Numbered from the stretch's first letter, positions 12,119-23,092 are shown. The stretch is DNA of 64,000 nt from Gerris lacustris (GCA_951217055.1 OX578280.1:34415128-34479127), one strand, 5' to 3'. Program-made: numbers and translations. Notes: generated from the letters alone by a model not told the origin.

Positions 12119-15100
12119 TTAACGGCCATCAGCTAAGGTCTCTGGTAAATTGTCAGGTAAGTTGTGTAAGTTTCTAAGTGTATCTAGGCGGTGGCAGTCA
12201 GTCAGTAGATGAGCTACAGTCAAGGTATCGTCACATAATCTGCATCGCGGTCGTTCCTTATCTCTTGTAAACAAATAACTGTGGGTTAATCTGGTGTGTC
12301 CTATTCTCAGTCTGCAAAGTACCGTCTCTTCCTGTCTGTTTTTTCTATATGAGGAGGTCCAGTCGCCTATTAGAGGTTTTATACATCTCAGTTTGTTGTT
12401 AGTGGTGCCTGTCCAAGTCTGTTGCCATTTTTTGTAGATTTTTGTCCTAACATAATGGTCAAAGTCCCTAGGAGTGATTTCTGTCTCCACTGGCTGTCCG
12501 TCATTTATAGCTTGTTTCGCTAGCAAGTCTGCACTCTCGTTTCCAGTAATCCCTACGTGACTAGGTATCCAACAAAATCGGACTTTTAATTTACTTGTTA
12601 CAATGAAGTTCCTAATTTTGGTAATAGTCAAATTTTGAACATATAGTTTTTCCAAAGACATTAAAGCAGATTTAGAGTCGGTGTAGATGCTCAGTGTTTC
12701 TATTTCTTGGTTGGCAGCTGATTTTAGTGCTTGAAGAATGGCTTCCAGTTCCATCGTGAAGACCGAACTCCACTTGGAGCATGAAAACATTCCTGATTCT
12801 GACGATGTAAAGAAAGCACAGCCGGTTCCCTCTGTAGTTTTTGAGCCATCCGTATAGAAGTTCGAATATAAGGGGTGGTCGTTCTCGTCCTTTAAGTGGC
12901 CTTGTCGGAATTGATCTGGGTGGACCTGGTCTTTCTTCTGCCGCGAGAGGTAGTGTGTCTTTGGGGGTCTCATACTCCAGGGTGCCGTAGGAGATACTGT
13001 GTATTTACTGATTCTAGTACAATCTAAGGGAAGTTCATATTCTTCGGCAAGGGTCTTGAATCGAATTCCTGGAGGTCGTAAAACGTTAGGTTTTCGTATG
13101 TATTTATGTTCAAATTTTGGGTCCTTAAACAGTTTATAAGCACCGTTGTCCGGAAAGCGTTTAATTTTCAGTCCGTACCGCAAAAGTAGGAAATCACGCC
13201 TAAGAGCCAAAGAAGGTTCATTTGCTTCGACCAATAGACTGGTTACTGGACTGGTCTTGAAGGCTCCTAGTGCGAGGCGTAAAGCTGTATTGTGGACTGG
13301 ATCCAGGCGCCTTAGATCTTTGTCTTTAGCCGAGCCATAAGCTATACATCCATAGTCGATTTTACTTCGTACAATGGCACGATAGAGATGAAGTAGTGAT
13401 GCTCGATCAGCTCCCCATTTTAGATTCTGAAGCATGCGAAGAAGGTTGAGGTCCCTTAGGCACTTAGCACGGACTTCTTCAATGTGCGGACGCCAGGTCA
13501 ACTTTCTGTCAAACTGAAGGCCGAGGTATTTGATAGTCTCAACTACAGGAATTTTTTGGCCGGATAGTGTAAGATTTACCTGGGGAATCCCTCGTTTCTT
13601 TGAAAAAACGATGCATTTTGTTTTATTCCCAGAAAATAGTAGGCCATTTTTCTTTGCCCAATCGTTCATTCTATTTATAGCTTGCTGCATAACAACTTCA
13701 GCTGTCTTCAAGCATTTTGATCTGAAGAGAATGGTCATATCGTCTACAAATAGAAGGGGCTCGACACACGGTGGTAGCGAATTCACGACATCATTGACAG
13801 CAAGCAAGAACAAGGTGCAGCTGAGAACAGCTCCTTGGGGCACTCCGTTTTCCTGTTCGTATGAACTTGAGAGAAAACTTCCCACTTTGACATTAAACAT
13901 CCTTCTTGATAAGAAGTTGTTTATATAGTGCAGTAAGTGTCCTCTGAAGTCCATGCGGTGCAGTTGAAGGACAATTGAGTGTTTCCACGTTCTGTCGTAG
14001 GCCTTCTCAAGATCAAAGAATACTCCTAGCGATGTTTTTTCTTGTATAAATCCGTCTCTCACGTAAGTTTCTAATTTTGAAATGTTGTCTATTGTAGATC
14101 TGTTCTGCCGGAAGCCGTTCTGATGCGGGGAGAAAAATTTCTTTACTTCAAGTACGTAGGTCAGTCGAGAGTTTACAATTTTTTCTAGAAGTTTTCCAAG
14201 GGTGTTGGTCATGCCTATTGGTCTGTAAGATTCAGTCTGTGTGGAGTCTTTGTTTGGTTTAAGGATGGGAATTATGGTCGCTAGTCGCCATCTATCTGGA
14301 TAACTGTCTGATGTCCATAGTACATTGTAAAGTTGTAGTAGGTAGCGCTTAAAGGAGGATGGTAAGTTTTTAATCATTAAGTTGTGAATCTGGTCTGGTC
14401 CGGGTGCAGTATTCTTTAGTGTCTTTATGGCGGTATCAAGCTCCCACATGCTGAAGGGCATATTATAGTCTTCGGTGTTGTCGGAGTTAAAACTCAATTC
14501 TTCGTTTTCAGTCGTTCTTTTTAGATCTTGGAACTGCATAGAGTACGTCGCAGTTGAACAGACTCGGGCAAAATGTTGAGCAAGGCGTTCTGATACTTGT
14601 TGGGGTTCCGATATAGTTTGAGGACCGTCCTTTATCACAGGTGTGGCAGTAGGTTGTCTTTTACCAGAAAGTATTCTTACCTTCCTCCATATCTCTTTGG
14701 AATCTGTCCCCTGAACGATCGTCGACACGTAGCTTCTCCAGGACGCTTGCTTTGCCTGTAGAAAGACATACTTACAACGTGCCCGAGCTTTTCTGTAGTT
14801 AATCAGATTTTCAGTGGTAGAGTTTCTTTTGAAATGCCATAGTGCTTTCCGTCGTTCTGTCAGGGCAAGTCTACAATCCTTGTTCCACCAAGGTACTGGT
14901 TGCCGTTTTCCTTTAAGTTTAGCCTGTGGTACTGACGCACGTGCTGCCGATGTAATTGATGTTATAAGGTAGTCGAGTAGTTCTTCAGCGTTGTTTTCTG
15001 TACTAGGAATAAAAGAGGGAGTATTTATCAGATGAGCCCTGTAGGCGTCCCAATCTGCAGTCTTAAAAGACCAATAAATTTCTGGTTCTGGTGCGGAGTT

Positions 15101-15748
15101 TCTCATTTGTAATAGAACAAAGAGTGGGAAATGGTCACTACCATAGGGGTATTGTGATGCAATAAAGTCGGCTATTCTTGTTAAGGACGGGGAACAAATG
15201 GCTAAATCTAGTGCATCTAGTTTACCAGTTCTAGAATCGAAGTATGTTGACTCACCGTTGTTAAGGAGACAAAGGTTCTGATGATCAATAAAGGCCTCTA
15301 CTGTTACTCCTCTTGGATCTGTTTTAGAAGAACCCCACATCAGGCTATGTGAATTAAAGTCTCCCGACATGACGAAGGGCCCTGGCAATTGTTGCACAAT
15401 GTTGTTAAGGCGAGTTGTTGTTATATCTTCAGTACAGTCCAGATAGATATTGCAAACTGTGATGGGATGCGATGAACCTATCCGCACAGCTAGAACTTGA
15501 ATATCGGAGTTGATCTTGATCTCTATGCTTGGTACTGTCACCGACACACATGTGGCCAAACCTCCTTGCCAGGTGCCTGGTGGGGGATCTCTTCGAAACA
15601 CTACGTAGCCTGGTAGATTTAGAGTATTTCCAGAAGGTAAGTGAGTTTCTTGCAGCAAAAGTACCTCAGGCCTATTTTCTTTTATTAGCAACTTAATATC
15701 TTCTCTCCTAGATCTGAAGCCTTTACAATTCCAAGAACAGATTTTCAT
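12119..15748 (-). CDS. ORF2: endonuclease / reverse transcriptase / RNase H (1209 aa)
   Basis: Retrotransposon polyprotein that would nick target DNA and copy the element RNA. An APE-type endonuclease fills about residues 1-215, with the N-terminal SWNCKG start, GDFNSHS near 128 and SDHFP near 203. The reverse transcriptase follows (about 480-760), with FFDLEKAYD, NGVPQGAVLS and a catalytic FVDD near 666 in place of the usual YADD/FADD. RNase H starts near 964 (TDGSKT, then YTDSKSAL and IPSHVGITGNESAD). A C-terminal cysteine/histidine cluster (CRLC...H...DC) sits near 1170. The start is a true ATG just downstream of ORF1. No frameshift is seen. The clade call is by domain order, not alignment. 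Confidence 0.93.
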   Translation of the reverse strand: MKICSWNCKGFRSRREDIKLLIKENRPEVLLLQETHLPSGNTLNLPGYVVFRRDPPPGTWQGGLATCVSVTVPSIEIKINSDIQVLAVRIGSSHPITVCNIYLDCTEDITTTRLNNIVQQLPGPFVMSGDFNSHSLMWGSSKTDPRGVTVEAFIDHQNLCLLNNGESTYFDSRTGKLDALDLAICSPSLTRIADFIASQYPYGSDHFPLFVLLQMRNSAPEPEIYWSFKTADWDAYRAHLINTPSFIPSTENNAEELLDYLITSITSAARASVPQAKLKGKRQPVPWWNKDCRLALTERRKALWHFKRNSTTENLINYRKARARCKYVFLQAKQASWRSYVSTIVQGTDSKEIWRKVRILSGKRQPTATPVIKDGPQTISEPQQVSERLAQHFARVCSTATYSMQFQDLKRTTENEELSFNSDNTEDYNMPFSMWELDTAIKTLKNTAPGPDQIHNLMIKNLPSSFKRYLLQLYNVLWTSDSYPDRWRLATIIPILKPNKDSTQTESYRPIGMTNTLGKLLEKIVNSRLTYVLEVKKFFSPHQNGFRQNRSTIDNISKLETYVRDGFIQEKTSLGVFFDLEKAYDRTWKHSIVLQLHRMDFRGHLLHYINNFLSRRMFNVKVGSFLSSSYEQENGVPQGAVLSCTLFLLAVNDVVNSLPPCVEPLLFVDDMTILFRSKCLKTAEVVMQQAINRMNDWAKKNGLLFSGNKTKCIVFSKKRGIPQVNLTLSGQKIPVVETIKYLGLQFDRKLTWRPHIEEVRAKCLRDLNLLRMLQNLKWGADRASLLHLYRAIVRSKIDYGCIAYGSAKDKDLRRLDPVHNTALRLALGAFKTSPVTSLLVEANEPSLALRRDFLLLRYGLKIKRFPDNGAYKLFKDPKFEHKYIRKPNVLRPPGIRFKTLAEEYELPLDCTRISKYTVSPTAPWSMRPPKTHYLSRQKKDQVHPDQFRQGHLKDENDHPLYSNFYTDGSKTTEGTGCAFFTSSESGMFSCSKWSSVFTMELEAILQALKSAANQEIETLSIYTDSKSALMSLEKLYVQNLTITKIRNFIVTSKLKVRFCWIPSHVGITGNESADLLAKQAINDGQPVETEITPRDFDHYVRTKIYKKWQQTWTGTTNNKLRCIKPLIGDWTSSYRKNRQEETVLCRLRIGHTRLTHSYLFTRDKERPRCRLCDDTLTVAHLLTDCHRLDTLRNLHNLPDNLPETLADGR

Positions 15749-15787
15749 TGTGTTTTAAGAATTAAATGATATTAAGGATAATTGTTT

Positions 15788-17128
15788 CTATCTGGAAGCT
15801 TTCTTTTTTGTAAATTTTTCTATTTTCTTCTTAGTAGGACTTTTAGCGTGATGTTTTTCCTTGCTACTGGTGGAATCACCTGAATCCCAGTCGTTCACCC
15901 ACATCATTTCCTGTTCTGTTTGGGTATCTATTGTTATCGGTTTAAATTTAGGGGGAGTGGTCTTCAAATACGGGGTTTCAATCTGAGTTTCAATCGTGTT
16001 TTTCGAATACGGGGTTTCAGTCTGAGTTTCTGTCGTCTTATCAGGTTTACATTTGGTGGAACTAGTCGCAATTATTTTCTGTTTTGTGTTCGGTTCCTCA
16101 AAGGAGCACTGTGTGCCTTTGTCCTGGGTAGCAATACTTGTGTTGTGACAATGTTTACAATTATTTGACGGGACTTTCGAAAGGAGAGAAGCAAAAGATT
16201 TAGGTAGATTGAATTGGCATGTGATTTCAGCCTTCTTCTTCGCTTCAATGTACGGCAGTTTCTCTAACACTTTTATTTCTGTTATTTTCTTTTCGAGGAT
16301 CCATTTGGGGCATTTCCTATCGAGTGCGGAGTGTGGTCCTTTGCAGTTTATACACTCTTTCGGCTTCAAACAGGGCTTGTTGTCGTGAGCCGGATCACCA
16401 CATTCCGGACACAGTGTACCTGTTTTACAAGTCATTTGAACATGAGAGAACCTGTGACATTGGAAGCATCTCCGGGGAAGAGGAATGTAGGGCCGAACAG
16501 GGACAGATAGGTAGCCAATTTTTAATTTACTCGGTAAAGTCGTTAAGCTAAAAGTTATTATATAACTATTAGTCGGTTCCAGTGAGTTGTTTATCTTTTT
16601 GTTAAGCCTTCTTACCTCGATAACTCCTTGATGTTTGATGTTTTCCGTGATTTCCTCAACTGGAATACCGTCGAGGTCGGCACATGTAATCACACCCTTT
16701 ACTTGGTTTAATGTCTTATGTGGTTCCACTGACAGTTTAGGTGACATATTTCTCGGCAGATTTGTCATTAGTTTCGTAGCTTGGTCGTGAGTAAACGTCT
16801 CGACCAGTAAAGAACCGTCACGTAGCTTCTTGGCACTCTTGACTCCACCACACGCTTGCGAAAGCAACTTTTCGATAACGAAGGGTGAGACTTTGGACAT
16901 TGAACAATCTCCATCTTGTCTTTTAACAACGAGAAAGTTAATGACCTCTTTAGGGGGGTTTAGTTCCAATTTCACTGGGGTATTAGGTCTTTGACGCTTA
17001 CTCTTAGGAGTATTCTCTGTATTTACATTTGTTTGACATTTATCTGTTTTGCTTTTGGTTCCAGTTCCATGGTCAGATAAGTAGATAGGAGGGTCCCTGG
17101 ATGTACCTCCAGGGTCGGGGGGCCTCAT
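15788..17128 (-). CDS. ORF1: gag-like nucleic-acid-binding protein (446 aa)
   Basis: Retrotransposon RNA-binding protein expected to package the element transcript. A charged, low-complexity N-terminus is followed by a globular region (about 60-215) and three zinc knuckles at about 220-270: CFQCHRFSHVQMTC and CPECGDPAHDNKPC (both CX2CX4HX4C), then a third CINC...H...C. The C-terminal third is polar, with a short duplicated stretch (TPYSK.. / TPYLK.. preceded by ETQ.E). It starts at an ATG at 17128 and is followed after 39 bp by ORF2. Such knuckles are characteristic of I, jockey and R1 ORF1 proteins. Confidence 0.9.
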   Translation of the reverse strand: MRPPDPGGTSRDPPIYLSDHGTGTKSKTDKCQTNVNTENTPKSKRQRPNTPVKLELNPPKEVINFLVVKRQDGDCSMSKVSPFVIEKLLSQACGGVKSAKKLRDGSLLVETFTHDQATKLMTNLPRNMSPKLSVEPHKTLNQVKGVITCADLDGIPVEEITENIKHQGVIEVRRLNKKINNSLEPTNSYIITFSLTTLPSKLKIGYLSVPVRPYIPLPRRCFQCHRFSHVQMTCKTGTLCPECGDPAHDNKPCLKPKECINCKGPHSALDRKCPKWILEKKITEIKVLEKLPYIEAKKKAEITCQFNLPKSFASLLSKVPSNNCKHCHNTSIATQDKGTQCSFEEPNTKQKIIATSSTKCKPDKTTETQTETPYSKNTIETQIETPYLKTTPPKFKPITIDTQTEQEMMWVNDWDSGDSTSSKEKHHAKSPTKKKIEKFTKKKASR

Positions 17129-17499
17129 GTTGCCCTTTCAGCACTGTTTTAAAACTATTTAACACTATAGAATAAGTATAAGGATATATATAAGGAGGAA
17201 AAACTTACGCGAATTTTTAACCGTGACACCACCTGTCAAAAACTCCAAATATATTTTTAAAAATACTTCGTAAACGCTAAAACTAATGTACATTTTGGTC
17301 TTGTTTAAATTAATATGCAAGGAAAAATTAAAATGTTATTTAGTTAATTCAATTTTATTTTATAAACTAAGAAGTGAAACAGGTTACGTAAATAAGGAAG
17401 TTGGACTAGGTTATCTTCTGCGGGAATTTTAAATTTAAACCATAATAAAAGTGCAGATTTTTTTTTCTCTTTCTCTTTATTTGTAAGTTATTTTGGCTA

Positions 17500-17665
17500 A
17501 ATCGGATTGTACGTGACCTCGAAATTTCTTCGAGTTTGACCTCTACCTGGTTTATTACAGGAGGGTTGTTTTTCTTCAGAAAATGAGGCTATTGAAAATT
17601 CAAGGGTACACAAAATTAAGGTTTTTAATTTTAAAACCTTAAATGGGTCACGTACAATCCGGATT
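17500..17665. mobile_element. Short MITE with TA target duplication
   Basis: About 20-bp terminal inverted repeats: AATCGGATTGTACGTGACC at the left and GGTCACGTACAATCCGGATT at the right, each flanked by TA. The size (166 bp) and TA duplication suit a Tc1/mariner-type MITE. No coding capacity. Confidence 0.7.
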
Positions 17666-17965
17666 TACCGTTATTTTTTATGTATTCATTCGAGAAATTG
17701 AAGATTTATAGCTTATGCTTTTTAGGGTTTTTTTAGTAAATAAGATACTTCTCAAAACCCTTATGCCGAGGGTAATCTGTCCGTCACTCTTTGGTTCATA
17801 GTTACAGGGCCCGAACCGTTTAAGCTAATGTACTGAAATTTGAAACCCTGGTGCAACCTTTTGACCCAACCACAGGAAAAATATACAGAATTTAAAAATT
17901 AAATATGCGCATGGGCAATTCGCAAAAATGTGGTAAACTCAAAAATTTATATTTTTTTAAAATTT

Positions 17966-18440
17966 CGAGTGGGGTATCAAATGAAAGCTGCTGAATAGTA
18001 GGTTACGAATATGTGCTTTTTTTTATAATGTTGCTTATGTGCTTTTTTAAATGTTGCATTCCTTATTGGTTAAATAAGTTAAAATATACTTAAAATACCC
18101 CCCCCCCCCAACCACTATATAACGGCTGGTACTAAAATTTCGAAATTACTCATGCCAATACCTTATTGTGGGGCTATGAAAATTCCGAGAGTGCATCCCC
18201 AATTGTTAAAAATTGCCAATTTTGTGCACGAAAATGGGTATCAAATGAAAGCTTCTGAAGAGTAGGATACAAATATTAAATGCTTTTTTGAATAATGCAT
18301 TTTTTATTAGTTTTATAAGTCAAAATATACCCCCAAAAAATCCCCTCCCCCCAACCACTAATAACAGCTGGTCCTAAAATTTCAAAATAATTCATGGTCA
18401 TACCTTATGGCGGGGCGATGAAAATTTCCTGAAAAAATGT
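17966..18440 (+). repeat. Two tandem copies of a dispersed repeat (family D), period about 264 bp
   Basis: Phrases TATCAAATGAAAGCT, CCCCCCAACCACTA and AACAGCTGGTCCTAAAAT occur once in each half (about 17975 and 18239). A related copy with GAGTGGGTTATCAAATGAAAG lies at about 40960 inside a hAT element. Confidence 0.65.
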
Positions 18441-18456
18441 TATTTATTTTGTCGTT

Positions 18457-18718
18457 ATTAACGATAAAAAACATCGTTCACACTGCGAGACCAAGTGAGG
18501 CCGATTCCGCTTGAGAAACAAATACATGTATTATCATAGGGCAATTCACATTAAGCCGAGCGTACCAGGCAGAGGGAGACTGAGCTGACCCTGGCGACTT
18601 GTTTCAAGCGTTTTTGTTAGCTAAGCGTTTTCGGCGCATTGTAAACGGTTGCACAATGGTTGTCCTGGTAGAAATGGTCGATTAGCTCTGTCTTGCCCGC
18701 AGTGTGAAAGCCGCCTTA
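18457..18718. mobile_element. Degenerate MITE candidate
   Basis: TTCACACTGCGAGACCAAG at the left pairs with the reverse complement of CTTGCCCGCAGTGTGAA at the right. The right end closes with AAGCCGCCTTA, resembling PIF/Harbinger ends (GGCGG...TTA). The left end is eroded and no target-site duplication is certain. Confidence 0.35.
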
Positions 18719-19080
18719 CATATTTGTTGTAAAAGCCTTAAATGCTTTTGGCAGGCCTAAACCTTCCACGGGCTGTTGATTTTAATTATTATGTAAATGA
18801 TGGAGAATTGCAGTGTCTTGCAATTTTCATGAATCCACATGATATTCTTTCTCATTTTTTGCACTTACCTGTGACAATATAGTTAAAGCCATTCCAAATA
18901 TATTTTAATTCACAATAGTTTGAGCTTAAGTATGAAAATGTAGTAAAAATAAAGAAGTATGCAACAAATGAACATTTCCCTTAGTTCAGTGACCACTTTT
19001 TAAAGAATAAAAAAAAAGAGGAACAATTGTATTAACTATCTTTATTATTAGTTTGAGACAATAATGCATTATTTGTTTTA

Positions 19081-21896
19081 CTACGTAGCTTCTCGATGCG
19101 TTCTTGGTCTCGACAATTTTCTCACTCGATTGATAACAATGTCAAAAGTATATTTGACCAAAAGAGAGTAATTATATAAATAAATTAAATCAATCATTAG
19201 CATAACTGCTGAAACCCATGTGAGGAATGCTATTGCAAGGCCAAGAAGATGATTATGTTTACTTTTCATCGCATTTTTTAAAATAGCTGTTGCAGTTGTA
19301 CATAAAAGAATTATGGCGTAGAATTCATAAGTTAGTACCTGAAATATTTAATTTCTATTAATAATGTTTCTATCATCACTAATTAGATAAGTAACATTAT
19401 ACCTAATAATGAAAAATAAAATGATTCATATTTTATATTGTGATTTTGTTTTAAGCTTTTTCATGAAAGTACAGCAGATTTTTGATTATCCAGACTAATC
19501 AATATGGGTTTAAGTTTGGGTATATGTAAATGAAATAGGTTTTTTTTTTTTTTTTTAAATCTATCCTGCTCATTGACATTAGGACATTTAGCTTTCTTAT
19601 ATAATACCAAATGCTTTACTCCATATGTTATTCCAAATTTTATTTGATCCTACTTTTGAATTTATTATTTTTCTCTTTTTAGTATCTGTTCTCTCAGCAG
19701 GCACCGATTTACCAATGGGCAGACTGGGCAATTACCCAGGGCGGCAATTTCTGGGGGGCGGAAAATATTCGGATAATTTTTTATTTTTTTATTATTATTT
19801 TTAGAACAACGGTAAAAAAACCGGAACGACACAACTAACTTGCGTAGGCCACGCAAAAGTATACTCACATACTTGCATAATACTCAGTATACTTGCACAG
19901 TATACTCAGAAAATGTTACATCTAACTTTTTAAATGAAAATGAGTGTGTTCATTTTAAATACGTTGAGCTGAAAAGTTCAAAAACTTAAATGCAATGTAC
20001 TTGTACATCGAAGAAAACAACTTAGCTTGCACATTCCCCAATCTTTCAACTATTGTTAAATTGTTCCTGAGGTTGCCAGTGACAAACTGCAGTGCTGAAA
20101 GAAGATTTTCAATTCTATCAAGAGTTAAAAATCCTATGTTGTTACCGAGCTAAGAAAAAATCAAGAAAATGGTCCGTGTAGTTATGTTAATTAAAAGTAT
20201 AGAAAATTATTATATTACAGGCTATTCAGTTACTTTAATTCATTTCATCAAACATTTGACTTTCTCCTTAGTTTCAAAATGTTAACGTTTATTTTATACA
20301 CGAGCTGTGGACGAATTCAAAGGTAATATTTTTCATTTTCATATCTAAGTATTATTTCGTTTGTTTTCTCTTTGGTAATAAAAGTTATAACACCATTTTA
20401 ATCCTAAGTTTATTTATTAAACAAATTGATTTTACACTCCAAAAATTAAGACATGCAAACTGGTACCTTTAAAATTATGTTCATGTATGTTTACAGTTTG
20501 CACTAAAAATTTAGTTACAAAAAAATAATAGGTATTATTTAAAAAAGAAATGTATGCCTACTAATTTTTATCAACAGTACACACCATTTCAGATTTCAGG
20601 TTAATAACTAATATGTTATTTTTACAACAGTACATGGTATCAGCCCACATGGGGGTAACCCAAAAATACTATATTCAGTAATCACAAATATCTCAGTCCT
20701 TTTTTTTTGGAGGGAGGGGGGCGTTTACAAAAGGTCTTGCCCAGGGTGAAGCTTACTCTAAACCGGGGCCAGTCTATTTATGTCATTCCTGTAAGCCACC
20801 TGCACTTTATTTTATGAACTATTCAGTATAATGACAATTATTGACATATCAAACTGCACTGTTTTTATTTAACTTCATTTTTAGTTTGGGTTTGTGCCTT
20901 ACCAATCTGGCATATAGATGTGAGTGCTTCTAAATAATCAAGCAACATATATTGTGATTTTACCAAGACCAACAATGCATAACAAGGTGTAATTCATTAA
21001 CACCTTTCTTTTAACTTCTTCTCTAGAAGACCATAAAAAGGATTCTTACTCAAATAATATTAATTACAATTTTAAAGTGAACAAGTAATTTAACTTTAAT
21101 TATAAAACAAAGATACATTGTGAACTAGATTAAACCAATTTCTAAATCATAAGAAGAATTATTGTCATATACTCAATTCGTTTTTATTTTTATATATATT
21201 GTGGATTGATTTGCTTTTACTTACTATACTATCCAAAGGTCCCCAAGAAAATATATAGCAAAAAATAAAAACCAATAAAAAAATAATGGTAAAAGGAACC
21301 GTGAACAGGAACACAATTGTTTCAAATTTTTTAATTAAAAAATCTTCTCTGCCAGCCTCGGCCAAAGACCAATAGATTAATAGACCAATTAATATGAGCT
21401 GAAACAATATAAAATCAGAAATCATTACTTCATTAAGGCAATATTAAATTTTGGAAGTATAAAAACAAAGCATTTTAAAATAAACTCAAAGAAAATCAGA
21501 GCAGTGGAAATTAGTGGGTCATCTAAAGATGACTAATTCTTTTACTATGTATAATGAATATTACCATCCCAAATGTACATCATTATTTATCAAATCAATT
21601 ATTTTCATCAAAATAGAGTGCAAAGAGTAGTATGTCATTTGAGGAGCTTAGTATCAAAGACGGACTTAAGCAATTTTCAAAATTTTATTGTAGGACAGAA
21701 AAACTTTAATTTAAACTTTACAGGTTCTAGAGCAGTGAAATTTTCAGTCAATTTAATTCCACTTTTATTTTTAATAGTTCAATAAGATATAAATTTTATT
21801 TAAATCAAAATATAAATTAAGTAGTAACTTACAAGTGGGGTTAATTTAAAAAAAATAGCTGGTCTAATTAGAAAACGTAGACTTAAAATGCATATT
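19081..21896 (-). CDS. MARVEL-like four-helix membrane protein, three 3' exons (5' part missing)
   Basis: Three exons join in phase on the minus strand: 21896-21833 (after CATAG, donor GTAAGT), 21398-21225 (after TTTCAG, donor GTAAGT) and 19338-19081 (after TTTCAG, ending in TAG). AATAAA at 19041-19046 lies about 35 nt past the stop. The 165 readable residues hold four hydrophobic segments: one spanning the first two exons (KLTPL/LILIGLLIYWSLAEAG), one ending in FSWGPLDS, one around YAIILLCTTATAIL, and one around GLAIAFLTWVSAVMLMID. The tail is basic. Spacing and the short NH-containing loop between helices 3 and 4 resemble MARVEL/CMTM/PLP2 proteins, which act in vesicle membranes (inference). 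The upstream exon was not found; the first codon here needs two bases from it. A hAT remnant sits in the last intron. Confidence 0.6.
19698..20772 (+). mobile_element. Degenerate hAT transposon in an intron
   Basis: The left end CAGGCACCGATTTA and the reverse complement of the right end (CTGGCCCCGGTTTA) form an imperfect inverted repeat. The interior holds the C-terminal piece of a hAT transposase (separate entry). I could not find a convincing 8-bp target-site duplication, so the exact ends are uncertain. Confidence 0.6.
19995..20153 (+). pseudogene. hAT transposase C-terminal (dimerisation) fragment
   Basis: A 52-codon open stretch ends in a natural stop and reads LRLPVTNCSAERRFSILSRV near its centre. 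This is the highly conserved hAT C-terminal dimerisation motif (LP.T.CSAER.FS.L..IK, established). The catalytic domain is absent upstream: only about 300 bp separates it from the element's left end. It is a dead remnant in the last intron of the MARVEL-like gene, in the opposite orientation. Confidence 0.8.
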
Positions 21897-21898
21897 CT

Positions 21899-22799
21899 AT
21901 GAGACAAATGGATAACCCTTTCTAACATTTAGTTTGATTTTTTTATTATAGTAAGTTGCTAATTTCCCATGAAATATATCTCACTACCTTTGAAAATCAA
22001 AATAACAAATAAAAATTGTGTGAAAATTATTTAGTCACTGAATATAAATATTAGATTCTTGAATTAATTAAATATGTCAAATCAAAACACCTGTATACTA
22101 TTTTGCTTTTCAGTTATTATTTAAAAATTTGATTATAATTAACAAATAATTAATTTAATACAGTAAACATTTATTAGGGTTTTGTTGGTAAAGCAAAAAC
22201 AAGAAACCCATGTAGTTTCATTTCTGTGTCTGTCTAACACTTTGCATTCCAAGAACTTTTGAATCAAAAGAGATAAAAACATGAAACTTTGCAGTCTTAA
22301 AGATTTTGACCCGAAAAATTATCAACCATTCAAATCCAAAATGCCAGATAGTTCATGTCACACAAAATTTGTTTGTTAAAAAAAAAAATGTTGAGTGGGT
22401 AAAACTTATTTATTTTTTAGCATATTTTTTTTTTATTTTACTTGGGTCAACAGGGGTTATTATTAAAAACAATTTTTTAAAATAGTTGTTTTTAATAAAC
22501 CCCTGAAGACCCAAGTAATATAAAAAAAATATACTAATACATAAAGGGGACAGCAAAGGAAAAAATTGATTATTTACTTTTAAGTCGTAACAGAAAAAAA
22601 TAAATAAATAAATGAACAAGAAGGGTAAAAAGGCCAATAAAGAACAAACAAACAATGACACAAAAGTAAATATTTTATTTTTAAAAATGTGATATTTTTT
22701 TAAATATAAATGATCACAATAATTACCACATTAAAGAAGACATAGTAGATAAGATTTTTTTGCTTTAAAATCACAGGGAAAAGTAGTAGTAATAAAGTC
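21899..22799. other. Gene-free AT-rich stretch with one hairpin
   Basis: No gene supported. At 22440-22516 two arms (ACTTGGGTC..GGGGTT..ATTAAAAACAA and its complement) form a hairpin of about 30-bp arms with a 15-bp loop. The missing 5' exon of the MARVEL-like gene could lie here or further right, but none with matching phase was found. One candidate donor near 22727 would create a stop at the junction. Confidence 0.5.
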
Positions 22800-23092
22800 C
22801 TAGTAAAAGTACTAGAAGGGTAGGACGAACCACTTGTTCGAACCTAGCAATGAGGCCATTCTTTAGGCCCATTTTACTAGTCCCGAGGTCATGGTAGAGA
22901 GTTCAAACCACTTCACACATCATACCTCTGTACATTGTACTGCCAAAGAGAGTATGATGTGGTCATTAGTGAGCCATATAAATCAGAACATCACAGTGAG
23001 GGTTCGAACCCACGACCTCGTACTGCCTTTGATACAGAGATGCCCGAGCAGACGTGGTAAGTAATTTAATCCACACGGCCATGCCGGCTCTC
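22800..23092 (-). mobile_element. tRNA-derived SINE
   Basis: Read on the minus strand, the head GAGAGCCGGCATGGCCGTG carries an A box (TGGCCGTGTGG, 23071-23081) and, about 60 nt on, a B box (GGTTCGAACCC, near 23000-23011), the internal RNA polymerase III promoter of a tRNA. The body continues about 200 bp with a second B-box-like GGTTCGAACAAG near 22840, ending in an ACTAGTAAAA/TTTACTAGG-rich tail. This is the architecture of a tRNA-class SINE. Ends are approximate. Confidence 0.75.

Larger units (their letters stand above)
11371..17128 (-). mobile_element. I-clade-like non-LTR retrotransposon, both ORFs open
   Basis: Two long ORFs on the minus strand, gag-like ORF1 and endonuclease-RT-RNase H ORF2, separated by 39 bp and followed by a tandem-repeat 3' region. 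The ORF order, CCHC knuckles and RNase H after the RT are typical of I-superfamily elements (established). I place it in or near the I/Nimb group by overall pattern (inference). Outer boundaries are undetermined: the left end may reach 10387, and the 5' UTR lies right of 17128. No stop or frameshift breaks either ORF, so the copy looks young. Confidence 0.82.

Noticed and set aside
13146..13928. Plus-strand frames of 64 and 132 codons
   Set aside because: Antisense shadows of the retrotransposon ORF2.
22410..22661. 83-codon hydrophobic minus frame
   Set aside because: Overlaps a hairpin, is very T-rich, and has no splice join in phase with the MARVEL-like exons.
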